A DNA stretch of 64,000 nucleotides, from positions 1 to 64,000 of the forward strand of contig NZ_KE387214.1 of the NCBI RefSeq assembly GCF_000430725.1. Direction: 5' to 3'. The position numbers and the translations under genes are program-made. This document shows positions 9,601 to 21,170 of the stretch, piece by piece. Every line of letters begins with the position of its first letter. The stretch's first letter is position 1. A model generated the notes under the pieces. The model made no database searches. It was not told the origin of the DNA and saw only the letters and a list, made by a program, of their open reading frames with translations. Source of the DNA: Azohydromonas australica DSM 1124. GTDB lineage: Bacteria; Pseudomonadota; Gammaproteobacteria; Burkholderiales; Burkholderiaceae_C.

Positions 9601-9792
9601 CAGCTTCTCGACGTCCTCGGCCGCCAGGCCCGGTGACTCGGTGTAGACGTTGACCTGGATCGGCGTGACGTCCGGGAAGGCGTCCACCGGCACTTGCTGG
9701 AAGGCCCGCACGCCCAGGCCCACGATCACCGCAAAGGCGACCAGCACCAGGACCTTGTAGCGCAGCGAGGCATCGACAATCGCATTGAGCAT
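6670..9792 (-). CDS. czcA: Heavy-metal RND efflux pump, inner-membrane subunit (CzcA family)
   Basis: 1040 residues, the full length for an HME-RND protein. It would use proton import to move metal from the periplasm or cytoplasm to the outer-membrane channel. Seen: N-terminal TM followed by VPVDAFPDVTPIQVNVYTESPG; large periplasmic loops; TM4 segment LAGLAIGTGMMVDGAVVMVEN with the Asp and Glu needed for proton coupling; a second TM block at the C-terminus. The TM4 motif lacks the DFG of classical CzcA, so the exact metal subgroup is open. It forms one unit with the upstream czcB (16-base gap) and downstream PII gene (4-base overlap). Confidence 0.9.
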   Translation of the reverse strand: MLNAIVDASLRYKVLVLVAFAVIVGLGVRAFQQVPVDAFPDVTPIQVNVYTESPGLAAEDVEKLLTAPIEGAMAGLPGVEEVRSVSLFGLSYVGVYFKDDVDIYFARRLVGEKLQEAKERLPQGYGEPVLGPNSSGLGQVFWYTIDSADKKLSAMDLRTLHDWTVRLIVRTAPGVDDVISWGGQEKQFQVQIDPRSLIKYGLSFKEVMERLAANNRQVGGQYLNVGAEQYLVRGLGLVASVADIESVIVAERNGAPIHVRDVAQVKEAPAMRFGAVTRNGEESVLGMALARVNENAKNVVDAVKAKLATAQAALPKGVTLNPVYDRTELVEKALKTAESSLVEGSLLVAVILFLFLGEIRSAVVVIVTLPLAMLIAFVLMQQFGLSANLMSLAGLAIGTGMMVDGAVVMVENAFRLLAHTRESGRPVHKTQLILQAAREVVNPIAFAILIIIVVFLPLFSLSGLEGKLFKPMALTITFAMAGSLLLSLTLVPVLAALILKPKQERDTFLVARAKRLYLPLLDWALERKRLVVGAAVVLLLASLALFPFLGKEFMPQLQEGSIMFRITGIPSTSLEESIRVSKAVDAELRRQFPQVKTVLATIGRAEKGETADVNYMEVLLELKPQSEWPEKLSYTGLGRQMQESLEETVPTAVFGATQPIQMRVEELISGVRATLALKLYGEDLGTLDRLTSQIQSALKTVPGVADLSAEANKGKPQLVVKVDRPAAARLGLNADDILEVVQSGIGGSTVSTLIEGTRRFDIAVRLADEYRSSPSAIAAIPIRTSSGALVPFSQVATIELDEGYSFVRREALQRYAVLQMDVQGRDVDSFVKEADAKLKQVVKLPAGYWIEWGGAFENQQRAMARLALIVPLTIGLIFILLYTAFNSVRHATLIIANVPFAVIGGVVGLFVSGQYLSVPSAIGFIAVFGVAMLNGIVLVSFLNGLRQQGLALRDAVRQGAALRLRPVLMTASVAILGLVPMLLSTGVGAETQRPLATVVVGGLFTSTALTLLLLPLMYEWAEGRAERRAGAATTAQGETK

Positions 9793-9807
9793 GGTCTGAC
9801 GCCTTCC

Positions 9808-10986
9808 TCAATGCTCGTCGCTGATCTGCGACTTCAGCAGCCGGGCCTTGAGCGCGTAGGCGCCGGCCGTGACGACCTCGTCGCCGGGCTGCACGCCGGA
9901 CTTGAGCACCGTGCGGCCGCCGAGCTTGTCGCCGGGCTCCACCGGCCGCGGCTCGTAGCCGTCCTTCTCGCGCACGAACACCGTCGGCTGCCCCTGCAGC
10001 AGCAGCACAGCGGCGTCGGGGACGCTGAGCACGTCTTGCCTGGTCTGTCCGGTCTGGATGCTGGCCGTGGCGAACATCTCGGGCTTGAGCCGCCCATCCT
10101 GGTTGTCCACCTCGATGCGCGCGCCCACGGTGCGCGTGTCCTTGTCGAGCGCGCCGGCGATGAAGCTCACCTTGCCGGGAAAGCGCACGCCCGGATAAGC
10201 CGTGACGGTGACGCTGGCCGGCGCGCCCACGCGCACCCTGGCCAGCAGGTCTTCCGAGAGGTTGGCCTCGATCCACACGCGCGAGAGGTCCGCCACGGTG
10301 AACAGCGCATCGCCGGGCCCGGCGAGCTCGCCGATGGTCGCCTTCTTCTCGATGACGGTGCCGGCCAGCGGCGAGCGCAGCTCGAAGCTGGCGCTGGCCC
10401 GGCCGGCGCCTTGTGGCGACGCGCCGAGCAGCCGCAGCTTGTCCTCGGCCGCACGCAACTCGGCGCGGGACTTCTCCAGCTCGGCTTGCGCGCGCAGGTA
10501 GTCCTTCTGCGGAATGATCTCCTCGGCCACGAGCTTGCTGGCGCGGTCGAAGTCACTCTGTGCCACGCGGTGCGAAGCCTGGGCCTGCTGGTAGGCGGAC
10601 TGCGCTTCGCCCAGGGCCACGCTGTCGAGCACGGCCAGAGTCTGCGCGGCGCGCACCTGGTCACCGAGCTTGGCCACGATCTGCGTGAGGCGGCCTTCCA
10701 CGCGGGGCGCGACGTGGGCGAAGTGGTCTTGGTTGGCGCGGATGGTGGCGGTGACGGTGACGACGTCGGCCTGGGCCTGGGGCTGCAGCGCCTGGACCTG
10801 CAGCCCGGCGCGCTGCGCCTCCTCGGCCGACAGCTTGATCAAGGAGCTTTCTTCGGCCTGCGCCTGCGCCTTCTCGTCCTTCACGACAGGCTGCTCGTTC
10901 TTGGGGCCGCCACAGGCGGACAGCAGGGCAGCCGCGGCCAGCGCAACGAGCGCTCGGCGACCACCGGGTTGCATCAGGTTCTTCAT
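9808..10986 (-). CDS. czcB: RND efflux periplasmic adaptor (CzcB family)
   Basis: 392 residues. The Met at 10986 was chosen because it opens a lipoprotein signal (LLSACGG near residue 22) and has a purine-rich upstream sequence; the frame stays open further but encodes no signal. Domain order is typical of membrane-fusion proteins: beta-barrel start, lipoyl half (VAPRVEGRLTQIVAKLGDQV), alpha-hairpin (about 120-190), second lipoyl half (RSPLAGTVIEKKATIGELA), barrel and membrane-proximal domain. It links CzcA to CzcC. Twelve bases separate it from the czcC stop. Confidence 0.9.
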   Translation of the reverse strand: MKNLMQPGGRRALVALAAAALLSACGGPKNEQPVVKDEKAQAQAEESSLIKLSAEEAQRAGLQVQALQPQAQADVVTVTATIRANQDHFAHVAPRVEGRLTQIVAKLGDQVRAAQTLAVLDSVALGEAQSAYQQAQASHRVAQSDFDRASKLVAEEIIPQKDYLRAQAELEKSRAELRAAEDKLRLLGASPQGAGRASASFELRSPLAGTVIEKKATIGELAGPGDALFTVADLSRVWIEANLSEDLLARVRVGAPASVTVTAYPGVRFPGKVSFIAGALDKDTRTVGARIEVDNQDGRLKPEMFATASIQTGQTRQDVLSVPDAAVLLLQGQPTVFVREKDGYEPRPVEPGDKLGGRTVLKSGVQPGDEVVTAGAYALKARLLKSQISDEH

Positions 10987-10997
10987 GGTCTTCTTTC

Positions 10998-12278
10998 TCA
11001 AGGCTGGCTCGTCCAGCCGGCGGTGGCTTCCAGCTCGGCCCGGGTGGCGTGGTAGTCCAGCAATGCGTCGATCAGGTCGCGGCGAGCGTCCAGGGATTGC
11101 CGGGACGTGACCAGCAGCTCCAGCAGCCCGATCTGGCCTACCTCGCGCGAGCGCAGCGCCAGGCGCTCGTTGTCGGCCAGCGTGGGCAGCACCAGGCGCT
11201 GCAGCCGCTCCACGCGGAGTTGCAGGCTCTGCAGCCGAGACCACAGCGCCTGGACCTGGGCGGGAGCGTCACGCTCGGCGGCGCGGCGTTCCACCTGCGC
11301 CTGAGCGAGCTCGGTGCTGGCCTGGCCGATGCCCGCGGCGTTGTGCTTGAACAGGGGCAAGGGCACGGACAACGTGACGGTGGTCAACCGCTCGCGCGCA
11401 TCCAGCGGCCCTTCGCGGCCGACGTTGACTCCGACGGTGACGTCCGGATAGCGCGCGGCACGTTCGAGCCGCAGCCTCGCCTGGGCGCTTTGCTCACGGG
11501 CCTGGAGCGCCTGCAGCCGCGGCTGCGACAGCGCGGCCTGCAGCAGCTCGTCGCGCGTGTACGCCAGGGGCGTGAGCTGCAGCTCTCCGGCAGCCTGCGG
11601 CAGCTCGGCCGCATCGAGCTGCAGTCCGGCGGCCAGATCGGCGCGCGCCTGCAGCAGCTGTTCCTGGATGCCGCCCAGCGAGTTGCGCGCACGCTCGGCC
11701 TCGACCACGGCCACATTGGCATCGAGCCGCGTGTCCTCGCCTGAGGCACGCCGACGCTCGATGGCGCGGGCCGTGTCCTCGAACAGCCGCAACGCCTGGG
11801 CTTCCACCTCGACGCGGCGCTGCAGTGCCAGCACGCGGTAGAAGCGTTGCGACACCTCGGCGCGCAGCTGACGCGACGCATCGTCGATTTCCAGCCGCAC
11901 CGCCGCGAGCGCTTCCTGCGTGGCCTCGCGCCGGTGGCGTCGCTGCCCTGCAATCTCCAGCGACTGCTCGATGCCGGCAGTCCATTCTTTTTGCCGCGGC
12001 GCGCCGGGTGGCGCGCTCACGCGGCGGCGCGTGCGCTCGGTCCAGACCTGGGGATTGCTTGCCAGCAACGCCGCAGCGTCGCTGGCCTGGCCTTCAGCCG
12101 CCGCGAGCTGCGCCTGTCTCGCCCTGAGCACAGGGTTGCCGGCCTGGGCCAGCGCGAGAGCTTCCTGCAGCGTCAGGCTTCGCCCGGCCGCAGCTGTCGT
12201 GGGCATGGCTTCTTGCGCCAGGGTCCAGCCAGGTGCTAGGCACAACGCGGCGGCCAGCGCCAGCGTCTTGTATCGCAT
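10998..12278 (-). CDS. czcC: Outer-membrane efflux channel (CzcC, TolC superfamily)
   Basis: 426 residues with a signal peptide cleaved near AQEAMP, then LTLQEALALAQAGNPVLRARQAQLAAAEG, the first repeat motif of outer-membrane factors, and a second copy of the two-repeat coiled-coil pattern in the C-terminal half. It forms the exit duct of the tripartite pump. It lies between czcI (111-base gap) and czcB on one leftward transcript. Confidence 0.88.
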   Translation of the reverse strand: MRYKTLALAAALCLAPGWTLAQEAMPTTAAAGRSLTLQEALALAQAGNPVLRARQAQLAAAEGQASDAAALLASNPQVWTERTRRRVSAPPGAPRQKEWTAGIEQSLEIAGQRRHRREATQEALAAVRLEIDDASRQLRAEVSQRFYRVLALQRRVEVEAQALRLFEDTARAIERRRASGEDTRLDANVAVVEAERARNSLGGIQEQLLQARADLAAGLQLDAAELPQAAGELQLTPLAYTRDELLQAALSQPRLQALQAREQSAQARLRLERAARYPDVTVGVNVGREGPLDARERLTTVTLSVPLPLFKHNAAGIGQASTELAQAQVERRAAERDAPAQVQALWSRLQSLQLRVERLQRLVLPTLADNERLALRSREVGQIGLLELLVTSRQSLDARRDLIDALLDYHATRAELEATAGWTSQP

Positions 12279-12388
12279 CGAATCCTCCAGTCAGGGATGA
12301 ACCAGGAACAGGACGGATCCGGCGAGCGAGTGCCTAGGGCAAGAGGCCTTGTGCCTTGGACAAGGAAAAAACGCAGCTGCTCGCCGGA

Positions 12389-12742
12389 TCAGGCGGCGAG
12401 CAGCCAGTTGGGGCGTTCGGGTGTTCCGGGCGGAGCCGATGAGTAAGGCACGCCGGCAGCGGGATGCTGGGGCGGCGCTGCATGCGCGCAGACGAAGACG
12501 GCCACGTCAGGCGGCAGCGACGGGCCACCCAGGTGGCAGACCGGGCAGTCGTTGTCGGCGATGCCCGAATCGGCCTGGGACTTTGCGCCGTCATCGGCCT
12601 GGGCCGACTTGTGCACGTGCACGTGGTGGCCGAAATGCTGGGCCGTTGGCGCCGTCTCGTGGCTGCAGTAGGCCGCGGCCGCGCTCCAGACGAACTGGAG
12701 CGGCAGCAGCATCAACAGCATGATGACAAGGCGGCGGCGCAT
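12389..12742 (-). CDS. czcI: CzcI-type cation efflux accessory protein
   Basis: 117 residues with signal peptide (MRRRLVIMLLMLLPLQFVWSAAAAYCSHE). The His cluster HFGHHVHVHK and the CPVCH pair match the small periplasmic CzcI proteins found first in czc operons, where they are thought to modulate expression or metal handling. A homologue lies at 21171-21530. It is the first gene after the MerR-type promoter at 12869-12899. Confidence 0.85.
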   Translation of the reverse strand: MRRRLVIMLLMLLPLQFVWSAAAAYCSHETAPTAQHFGHHVHVHKSAQADDGAKSQADSGIADNDCPVCHLGGPSLPPDVAVFVCAHAAPPQHPAAGVPYSSAPPGTPERPNWLLAA

Positions 12743-12868
12743 GAAATTGATTATAGAGACTACAGGGTTGACGCGGGCATGCGGCGTGCCCGCGCTACCG
12801 TGCCACCCTTGATAGCAGCACCCGCGGAATGAGCCTGGATTGTCCGCACGTCTTCTGGCGGCATTGTC

Positions 12869-12899
12869 ATTAAAAAGCTTGTAGCAAGTGTAGAGTCAA
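12869..12899 (-). promoter_or_regulatory. CadR/PbrR-type promoter for the first czc operon
   Basis: On the minus strand, -35 TTGACT (complement of 12894-12899) and -10 TTTAAT (complement of 12869-12874) are separated by 19 bases, the long spacer that MerR-family activators need. The spacer contains the broken inverted repeat CTTG-cta-CAAG. The promoter points to czcI and lies between czcI and divergent cadR, so one operator probably serves both. Confidence 0.8.
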
Positions 12900-12930
12900 T
12901 GAGCATTTGGAATGCCTGTAATGGTCAGAC

Positions 12931-13395
12931 ATGAAGATCGGTGAACTGGCCCAAGCCACCGGCACGCAGGAGGGGACGATCCGCTACTACGAGCGTGAAG
13001 GCCTGCTGCCGCAGCCTGCGCGCACGTCCAGCAACTACCGCGTTTACGGTCCCGAGCACGTCGAGCGGCTGGAGTTCATCCGGCAGTGCCGCAACCTCGA
13101 CATGGCCCTGAACGAGATACAGGTGTTGTTGCGCTCCAAGGATGCGCCGCAGGACGATTGCAGCGCTGTGAATGCCTTGCTGGAGGCGCACATCGGCCAT
13201 GTCGACCAGCGCATCCGCGAGCTGCGCGTGCTGCAAAAGCGCCTGAGAGAGTTGCGCCAACGCTGCAACCGGGCTCAGCCTGCAGGCGACTGCGGGATTC
13301 TCAACAGCCTTGCCCAGGCCAACAGTCCTGCACCCAAGCCGCGGCCACGGCCGCACAGCGCCTTGGCTGACGTTCACAAGCGAGCGCGCGAATGA
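12931..13395 (+). CDS. cadR: MerR-family Cd/Pb/Zn-responsive regulator (CadR/PbrR)
   Basis: 154 residues. MKIGELAQATGTQEGTIRYYEREGLLP is the MerR winged-helix start, followed by a dimerisation helix. Metal-site cysteines C77, C112 and C121 lie at the spacing used by CadR/PbrR for Cd or Pb, and the C-terminus is a short basic tail. The protein would twist the 19-base spacer of the adjacent promoter when metal is bound. A close paralogue is at 31638-32087. The metal preference between Cd, Pb and Zn cannot be read from sequence. Confidence 0.88.
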   Translation: MKIGELAQATGTQEGTIRYYEREGLLPQPARTSSNYRVYGPEHVERLEFIRQCRNLDMALNEIQVLLRSKDAPQDDCSAVNALLEAHIGHVDQRIRELRVLQKRLRELRQRCNRAQPAGDCGILNSLAQANSPAPKPRPRPHSALADVHKRARE

Positions 13396-13747
13396 CTTGC
13401 CTGCTGTGCGCTGCGTCGGACCGTGCCGTACCCACGTGATTCGCGTTGATCGATGCTGGCTCCATACGGCGACCCAGTCGTGCAATGCAGGCCTCCACGC
13501 GAACGGCCCCAGGCGCAGCGCCTTGGAACGAAGCTGCCGGGCAATCCGTCCCCGCGTGGGCTGGAGACGGGGCAAGCGACAGCCCAGGATCTTGGCGCCA
13601 TGCCGTTCGGGTTCGCTGCCTGCGCATGATTCCAGGCGGGTCAGCGCGGTGGCGCACACGAGCGCAGGCGAGGCCCGTGCGACCAACAGTCGGGCGTGCT
13701 ACAGCCCTGCGGGCAGCATTCGTGTCGGCAACCATGCCTCGGTGCCG
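13396..13747. other. Intergenic stretch, nothing recognised
   Basis: About 350 bases between cadR and the convergent lipoprotein gene ending at 13748. Several frames stay open because of high GC, but none carries a recognisable start, family motif or signal peptide. No tRNA or clear terminator was seen. Confidence 0.5.
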
Positions 13748-14290
13748 TCAGCGCGCAAGATCCATGACGGCGATCAGGCGGCTCGAAAGCGCCCTTGACC
13801 GCGCGCCAGCCTCATCGCCCGTGAACCATCGGTAACGGCTGCCCACAAACCATGTGGAGCCCTGAATCTCGACGAAGCGCACGTCGCCGGCTGCACCATC
13901 GATGTCCAGGTTCGATTGCGTTGCATCCCACCACAGGGCGAGCCGGTGCCTGCCGGCAGGCAGCCGGACCTGCACGAGACTCTCGGGCACCGTCGTGATC
14001 GGACCGGCACCATCCACGCTGACGTCCACCTGGTTCACGGCATCCGCCCATCGGTTTCGAACGATGAGGAGCGTCAGTGCGCCGGGCTCGGGTTCGAATC
14101 GCTTGACGTCAGCCTCCACCTGCTCGGACGGAATGGCGTGCAATGTGCAGGTGGATGTTGGACTCTCGCTGGCTCGGAAGCAATACCTGCCGGATGCGTC
14201 GATGTGCCTGGGCTGTGGCGAGGTACATCCCACCAGCAATGTCGCCGCGGCCAACAGCGCTGCAAACGTGCCCGTGCGTTGGAAGGTCAT
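13748..14290 (-). CDS. Hypothetical lipoprotein
   Basis: 180 residues from ATG 14290, with lipobox LLVGC near residue 22. The mature part has Cys pairs (GRYCFRA and TSTCTLHAI) and a beta-rich central region with VRLPAGRHRLALWWDAT, which looks like a PEGA-like or carboxypeptidase-like fold, but I cannot assign a family. It lies downstream of the second RND cluster on the same strand. Function unknown. Confidence 0.6.
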   Translation of the reverse strand: MTFQRTGTFAALLAAATLLVGCTSPQPRHIDASGRYCFRASESPTSTCTLHAIPSEQVEADVKRFEPEPGALTLLIVRNRWADAVNQVDVSVDGAGPITTVPESLVQVRLPAGRHRLALWWDATQSNLDIDGAAGDVRFVEIQGSTWFVGSRYRWFTGDEAGARSRALSSRLIAVMDLAR

Positions 14291-14456
14291 GGAGAGGGAC
14301 TCCTTGTTGCGCCGTGACGGCGGCTGGCGCTGGCGTGCGGCGACAGTGCCCCGGCAGGTGGCCACGCCGGCCCGCGCGGCTGCCCCGTTCCGACGGCTGC
14401 CCGTTCCGACGACTGCTGCTGGCCGCAGCAGACCTGCACATGTCAGCCTCCAGCGG

Positions 14457-14849
14457 TCACTTGAACGCGAAGCGCACGTTGACGGCCTTCTTTCCCGGCA
14501 GCGTGACCGTGGCCACGGCCTTGGTGCCGGCACCTACCTTGAAGTTGCCCTGGGCTTGGAGCTTGTTGTCCCCCGCAGGCGCCAACGTCGTCTCGGTCTT
14601 GTCGCTGCCGCTGAGCAGTGTGAGCTTGCCGCTGGCGCCTTGCGTGGCTGCGGGCTTGCCATGGTCGCGCACGTAGAGGATGACGACATCGGCCTTGGCC
14701 ACCAGCTCGAAGTCCATGTCGCTGGCCTCGACGACGACGCCGCCATGCATCGGCTCGTGGCCATGACCGTGCTCGTGCTCCTGTGCCGCCACGGCGGTGC
14801 CCAGGCAGGCCAGCAAGGCAGCAGCGGCCCAGATGCGGTTGAGTTTCAT
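14457..14849 (-). CDS. Small periplasmic His-rich protein of RND cluster 2
   Basis: 130 residues with signal peptide (to about AVAAQ), then a short His-rich stretch (EHEHGHGHEPMHGG) and a compact beta-type domain with DFELVAKADVVILYVRDHGKPA. The start at 14849 has AAAGGA seven bases upstream. A related arrangement, a His-rich start followed by DFELVAVVNGTHLTLYL, is seen in the protein at 19146-19709, so the two likely share a domain. It probably binds metal near the pump encoded just upstream (14901). Confidence 0.65.
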   Translation of the reverse strand: MKLNRIWAAAALLACLGTAVAAQEHEHGHGHEPMHGGVVVEASDMDFELVAKADVVILYVRDHGKPAATQGASGKLTLLSGSDKTETTLAPAGDNKLQAQGNFKVGAGTKAVATVTLPGKKAVNVRFAFK

Positions 14850-14900
14850 GAGAAGTCCTTTCGTTGAGCGCAGGGATGAAGAATGAAAAGGCCACCAAGC

Positions 14901-18020
<3,120 letters not shown>

Positions 18021-18033
18021 GCGCGGCGCTCCG

Positions 18034-19149
18034 TCAGCGGACCTGGTTCACGAGCGTCGCGCCTTGCGTCACGACCCGATCGCCGGCCTTGAGCCCCGTC
18101 GTTGCCGCCAGCGTGGCGCCGTCGAGCGGCTGCACCGTCACCACCCTGGGCTCGAAGCGCTCGGGCGCCGCCTTGACCCAGACGATGCTCTGGTTCGAGG
18201 GGTTCTTGACCAGTGCGTCCGCGGGCACGGGTACGCCCTGGACACGGCTGCGGGTCTGCACGACCACCTGCACGGGCTGCCCGACCGCCAGCGCGGACAG
18301 TGCGGCACCCTCGGCACGGAACATCAGGGGCAGCGCCTGCTCGCGCAGCGAGCGCGATGCGCCGACGAACGTCAGCGGCACCGTCTTCCCGCCAGCCATT
18401 AGGAACGCCGTGTCCACGTCCGAGGCCACTGCGGCGTCAAAGGCCAGGGCTTCCACGCGCAACCGAGACGGATCCACCACCTCGAACACCAGTTCGCGCG
18501 CGTCCACCACCTGGCCGCTGACGGCGTTGGCCGAAGCAATCACGCCCGACACGGGAGCCAGCAGCGCGTCGCGCCCGGAGAGGCCGCCACCGATGGCTGC
18601 CATGCGCGCGCCCAGGCTGGCCACCTCGCTTTCGGCCACCTCGATCTCCTTGCGCGGCACGGTGTCGGCCAGCTCCTTGAGGCGAGCCAGGCGCTTGGCC
18701 GCCAGATCGCGGCCGGCTCGCAGTTCGGCCAGCTGCGCCGCTTGGTTGGAGCGCTCGATGGCGCTGGCCGAGGGCACGACGTAGGCCAGCACGTCGCCCT
18801 TGCGCACTGGCTGGCCCACGGAGGGCAGCCCGCGCGGGCCGGGCTCCAGCCTCCCGGCCACCAGGGCCTGCACCATGCCTCCGGCGTTGGGGTCCATCTG
18901 CACGCGGCCCGCCAGCTCCAGCGCACGGGGCAGTTGCCCGGCCTGGGCCACCGCCGTGCGCACGGCCATCTGGCGTTGCGCGGGCTTGGGCAGGAAGACG
19001 CTCCCGTCGGGAAGGCGCTGGGGACCGCTGGCGTTGATGGCTGGAGCAGCGTCACCGTGGTCGTGTCCGTCGCCAGCCCGTGCCAGCGATGCGGCCAGCG
19101 CCAGCGTCAGCAGCACGAGTGCGGAGTGAATGCGGGCGATGCGCTTCAT
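18034..19149 (-). CDS. RND periplasmic adaptor (second system)
   Basis: 371 residues from the Met at 19149, giving signal peptide and a His motif (DGHDHGD) immediately after cleavage. The lipoyl-type halves (GRLEPGPRGLPSVGQPVRKGDV and LLAPVSGVIASANAVSGQVV) flank a helical hairpin around residues 130-190. The start codon overlaps the stop of the upstream gene (ATGA), showing translational coupling. Works between the pump at 14901 and the channel at 19787. Confidence 0.88.
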   Translation of the reverse strand: MKRIARIHSALVLLTLALAASLARAGDGHDHGDAAPAINASGPQRLPDGSVFLPKPAQRQMAVRTAVAQAGQLPRALELAGRVQMDPNAGGMVQALVAGRLEPGPRGLPSVGQPVRKGDVLAYVVPSASAIERSNQAAQLAELRAGRDLAAKRLARLKELADTVPRKEIEVAESEVASLGARMAAIGGGLSGRDALLAPVSGVIASANAVSGQVVDARELVFEVVDPSRLRVEALAFDAAVASDVDTAFLMAGGKTVPLTFVGASRSLREQALPLMFRAEGAALSALAVGQPVQVVVQTRSRVQGVPVPADALVKNPSNQSIVWVKAAPERFEPRVVTVQPLDGATLAATTGLKAGDRVVTQGATLVNQVR

Positions 19150-19709
19150 GCAGCGGCTCCGGTACGGCTGCGACGGCCGGTGGCGTAGCGCCGCCAGCCC
19201 CAAGCCATGGCGCCCAGGGCGCCCAGCACCCCGGCCACCCAGCCGGAGGCGCTCTGCCAGTGGCTGGCATTGCCCTGCTCGGCATGCTCGTCGGCGTGCA
19301 GGTCCAGCTCGCCGGCGAGCAGGTCCGTCACGGCGCCCGCCGTGACGGTGGCCGTTACCGGGGTGGCGCCGGGCTGCAGCGGCTGCGCCAGCGTCGCCTC
19401 GAACTCGCCTTCGGCATGGGGTTGCACCTTGATCTTCTGGCCACCGATCTCGACTTCCAGTTGGGCGTCCTTCACTGGGCTGTTGCTGTCGGCATGGTCC
19501 AGGTAGAGCGTCAGGTGCGTGCCGTTGACGACGGCCACCAGCTCGAAATCTTCGGAAACGGCGGCGAAGCGCGGCAAGGCCGGACCGGTGGCCGCGGGCG
19601 GTGCATCGCCATGGTCATGGCCGTCGCCGGCCTGCGCGGCCGGCACGGCCAGCAGTGCAAGGGCTGCCACGAGGACAGCCGCAGACTTGTGGATTCGAGG
19701 GGCGTACAT
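19146..19709 (-). CDS. His-rich periplasmic protein with C-terminal anchor
   Basis: 187 residues from ATG 19709. Order seen: signal peptide, His motif (DGHDHGD, the same as in the adaptor), a beta domain with DFELVAVVNGTHLTLYLDHAD, a second beta segment, then HADEHAE and a C-terminal hydrophobic helix (WVAGVLGALGAMAWGW) with a basic end. This predicts a protein tethered to the inner membrane with its metal-binding domain in the periplasm. It sits between channel and adaptor genes, so it is probably an accessory metal-capturing part of the pump. Family not recognised. Confidence 0.65.
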   Translation of the reverse strand: MYAPRIHKSAAVLVAALALLAVPAAQAGDGHDHGDAPPAATGPALPRFAAVSEDFELVAVVNGTHLTLYLDHADSNSPVKDAQLEVEIGGQKIKVQPHAEGEFEATLAQPLQPGATPVTATVTAGAVTDLLAGELDLHADEHAEQGNASHWQSASGWVAGVLGALGAMAWGWRRYATGRRSRTGAAA

Positions 19710-19786
19710 GACGGAAGTCCCGGGATATCGTTGCGGGGAGTGCGTGCGGATAGGGGAGTGTTGTGACGGGTGCATGTCGCAGCACC

Positions 19787-21043
19787 TCACTCGGGCAGCA
19801 GGCCCATGGCCTGGCGCCATTGCGAAAGTGCCTGTGCCAGCTCAATGCGCGCGCGCGCCTGCAGCCGCTCGGCCTCGAAGGCCTCCAGCTCGACGCGCAG
19901 CCGGGTCGGCAGGTCCGCTTCACCAAGCCTGAAGGCCTTGTCGATGAAGCCGCGCGTCTGCTCAGCTAGCGCCGCGCGCTGCGCGGCCGCTTCAGCGACC
20001 TGGCTCGCACCGTCCATACGGGCCTGGGCTGCGGCAAGCTCGCCCTGCAGGCGCTGCTGCTCCACGGCCAGCGCGCTCTCGGCCTCGATCCGTTCCGCGC
20101 CGGCTGCCGCCACGCGGGCGCGATGCCGGCTGTCCGATCCGAAGGGAATGCGCACGCCGACGGTGAGCGACTGGCCGTAGGCCTCGCCCAGCACATCGCG
20201 CTCGCGCGTGGAGGCCAGGGCGATCTCGGGGTTGGCGCGCCGCTGCACGCTAGCCAGCGCCTGGCTGCGCCGCGCCACTTCGGCACGATCCTGCAGCTCG
20301 ACCAGCAGAGGGTGGAAGAAGTTGGTGCCGGGGGCGGGCATGGCCTCGGCTGTGTCGGGCAGCGGCTGGGGCAGTTCGATGCCCGCAAGCGCCCTGAGCG
20401 CCTGCAGTGCCTGCGCCTGCAACGCGGCAGCTTCAGCCAGTCCGGCCCGCGCCGCGGCTGCCGCTCCCTCGGCTTGGTGCTGGTCGGCCCGGGAGAGATC
20501 GCCCGCGTTCACGCGGCGTGCGACGTCAGCGGCGAGTTGCTGCGTGTTGGCCAACCGGGCCTGCGCCAGGGTGGCCTCGATACGGGCACGGTGCACCGTC
20601 CACCAGGCCTCGCGGACCTGGCCGGCCAGTCGCAGCTGCGCGGCCAGCACATGGCTGTCCACGGCCTGGCGTTCGGCCTCGGCCACGGCCTGCGTGCGCG
20701 AGCGCTCGCCGGGCAGCCACAGCGGCACGGCCACGCCGGCGACGTACTCGCGCCGGCCGTTGTTGCGCATCAGGCGGTCGCTGCGGCCCGACAGCTCCAG
20801 CGCTGCCGGCTCGGGCGTCCAGCTGCGTGCCGCTTCGAGCCGAGCATCGGTGGCGTCGCGCCGCGCCGTGGCGCCGCGCGCCTCGGGTTGCCGTTGCCAG
20901 GCGCTGTCGAACACCTGCCGCAGCGTGATGGAAGTGCCGGTGGCGTCTTGGGCATGGGCGCCCGGCGCGATGGCCAGCAGGCAGGCCCATGCCAGAGCGG
21001 ATGCGGCTCGGCCCGCACCCCGACCCCAGGGTCCGAATGTCAT
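19787..21043 (-). CDS. Outer-membrane efflux channel (second system)
   Basis: 418 residues with a signal peptide (cleavage near AHAQ), LRQVFDSAWQRQPEARG at the first outer-membrane-factor repeat, extensive Ala-rich coiled coil, and a C-terminal segment ending QWRQAMGLLPE. It is shorter and more divergent than the channel at 10998-12278. It lies upstream of its adaptor and pump in one leftward run that starts with czcI at 21530. Confidence 0.85.
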   Translation of the reverse strand: MTFGPWGRGAGRAASALAWACLLAIAPGAHAQDATGTSITLRQVFDSAWQRQPEARGATARRDATDARLEAARSWTPEPAALELSGRSDRLMRNNGRREYVAGVAVPLWLPGERSRTQAVAEAERQAVDSHVLAAQLRLAGQVREAWWTVHRARIEATLAQARLANTQQLAADVARRVNAGDLSRADQHQAEGAAAAARAGLAEAAALQAQALQALRALAGIELPQPLPDTAEAMPAPGTNFFHPLLVELQDRAEVARRSQALASVQRRANPEIALASTRERDVLGEAYGQSLTVGVRIPFGSDSRHRARVAAAGAERIEAESALAVEQQRLQGELAAAQARMDGASQVAEAAAQRAALAEQTRGFIDKAFRLGEADLPTRLRVELEAFEAERLQARARIELAQALSQWRQAMGLLPE

Positions 21044-21170
21044 GAAGTCTCTCGCAAGCGAAGCGGGCGGCGGCCCGCGTTGTTCTGGTCAGGAGGGACG
21101 GAGCAACAGGCCGCTCATGCGGCGCGTCAGCCGGTCACGGCCGGCCTCTTCCGTCCAGAGATCAGATCAG

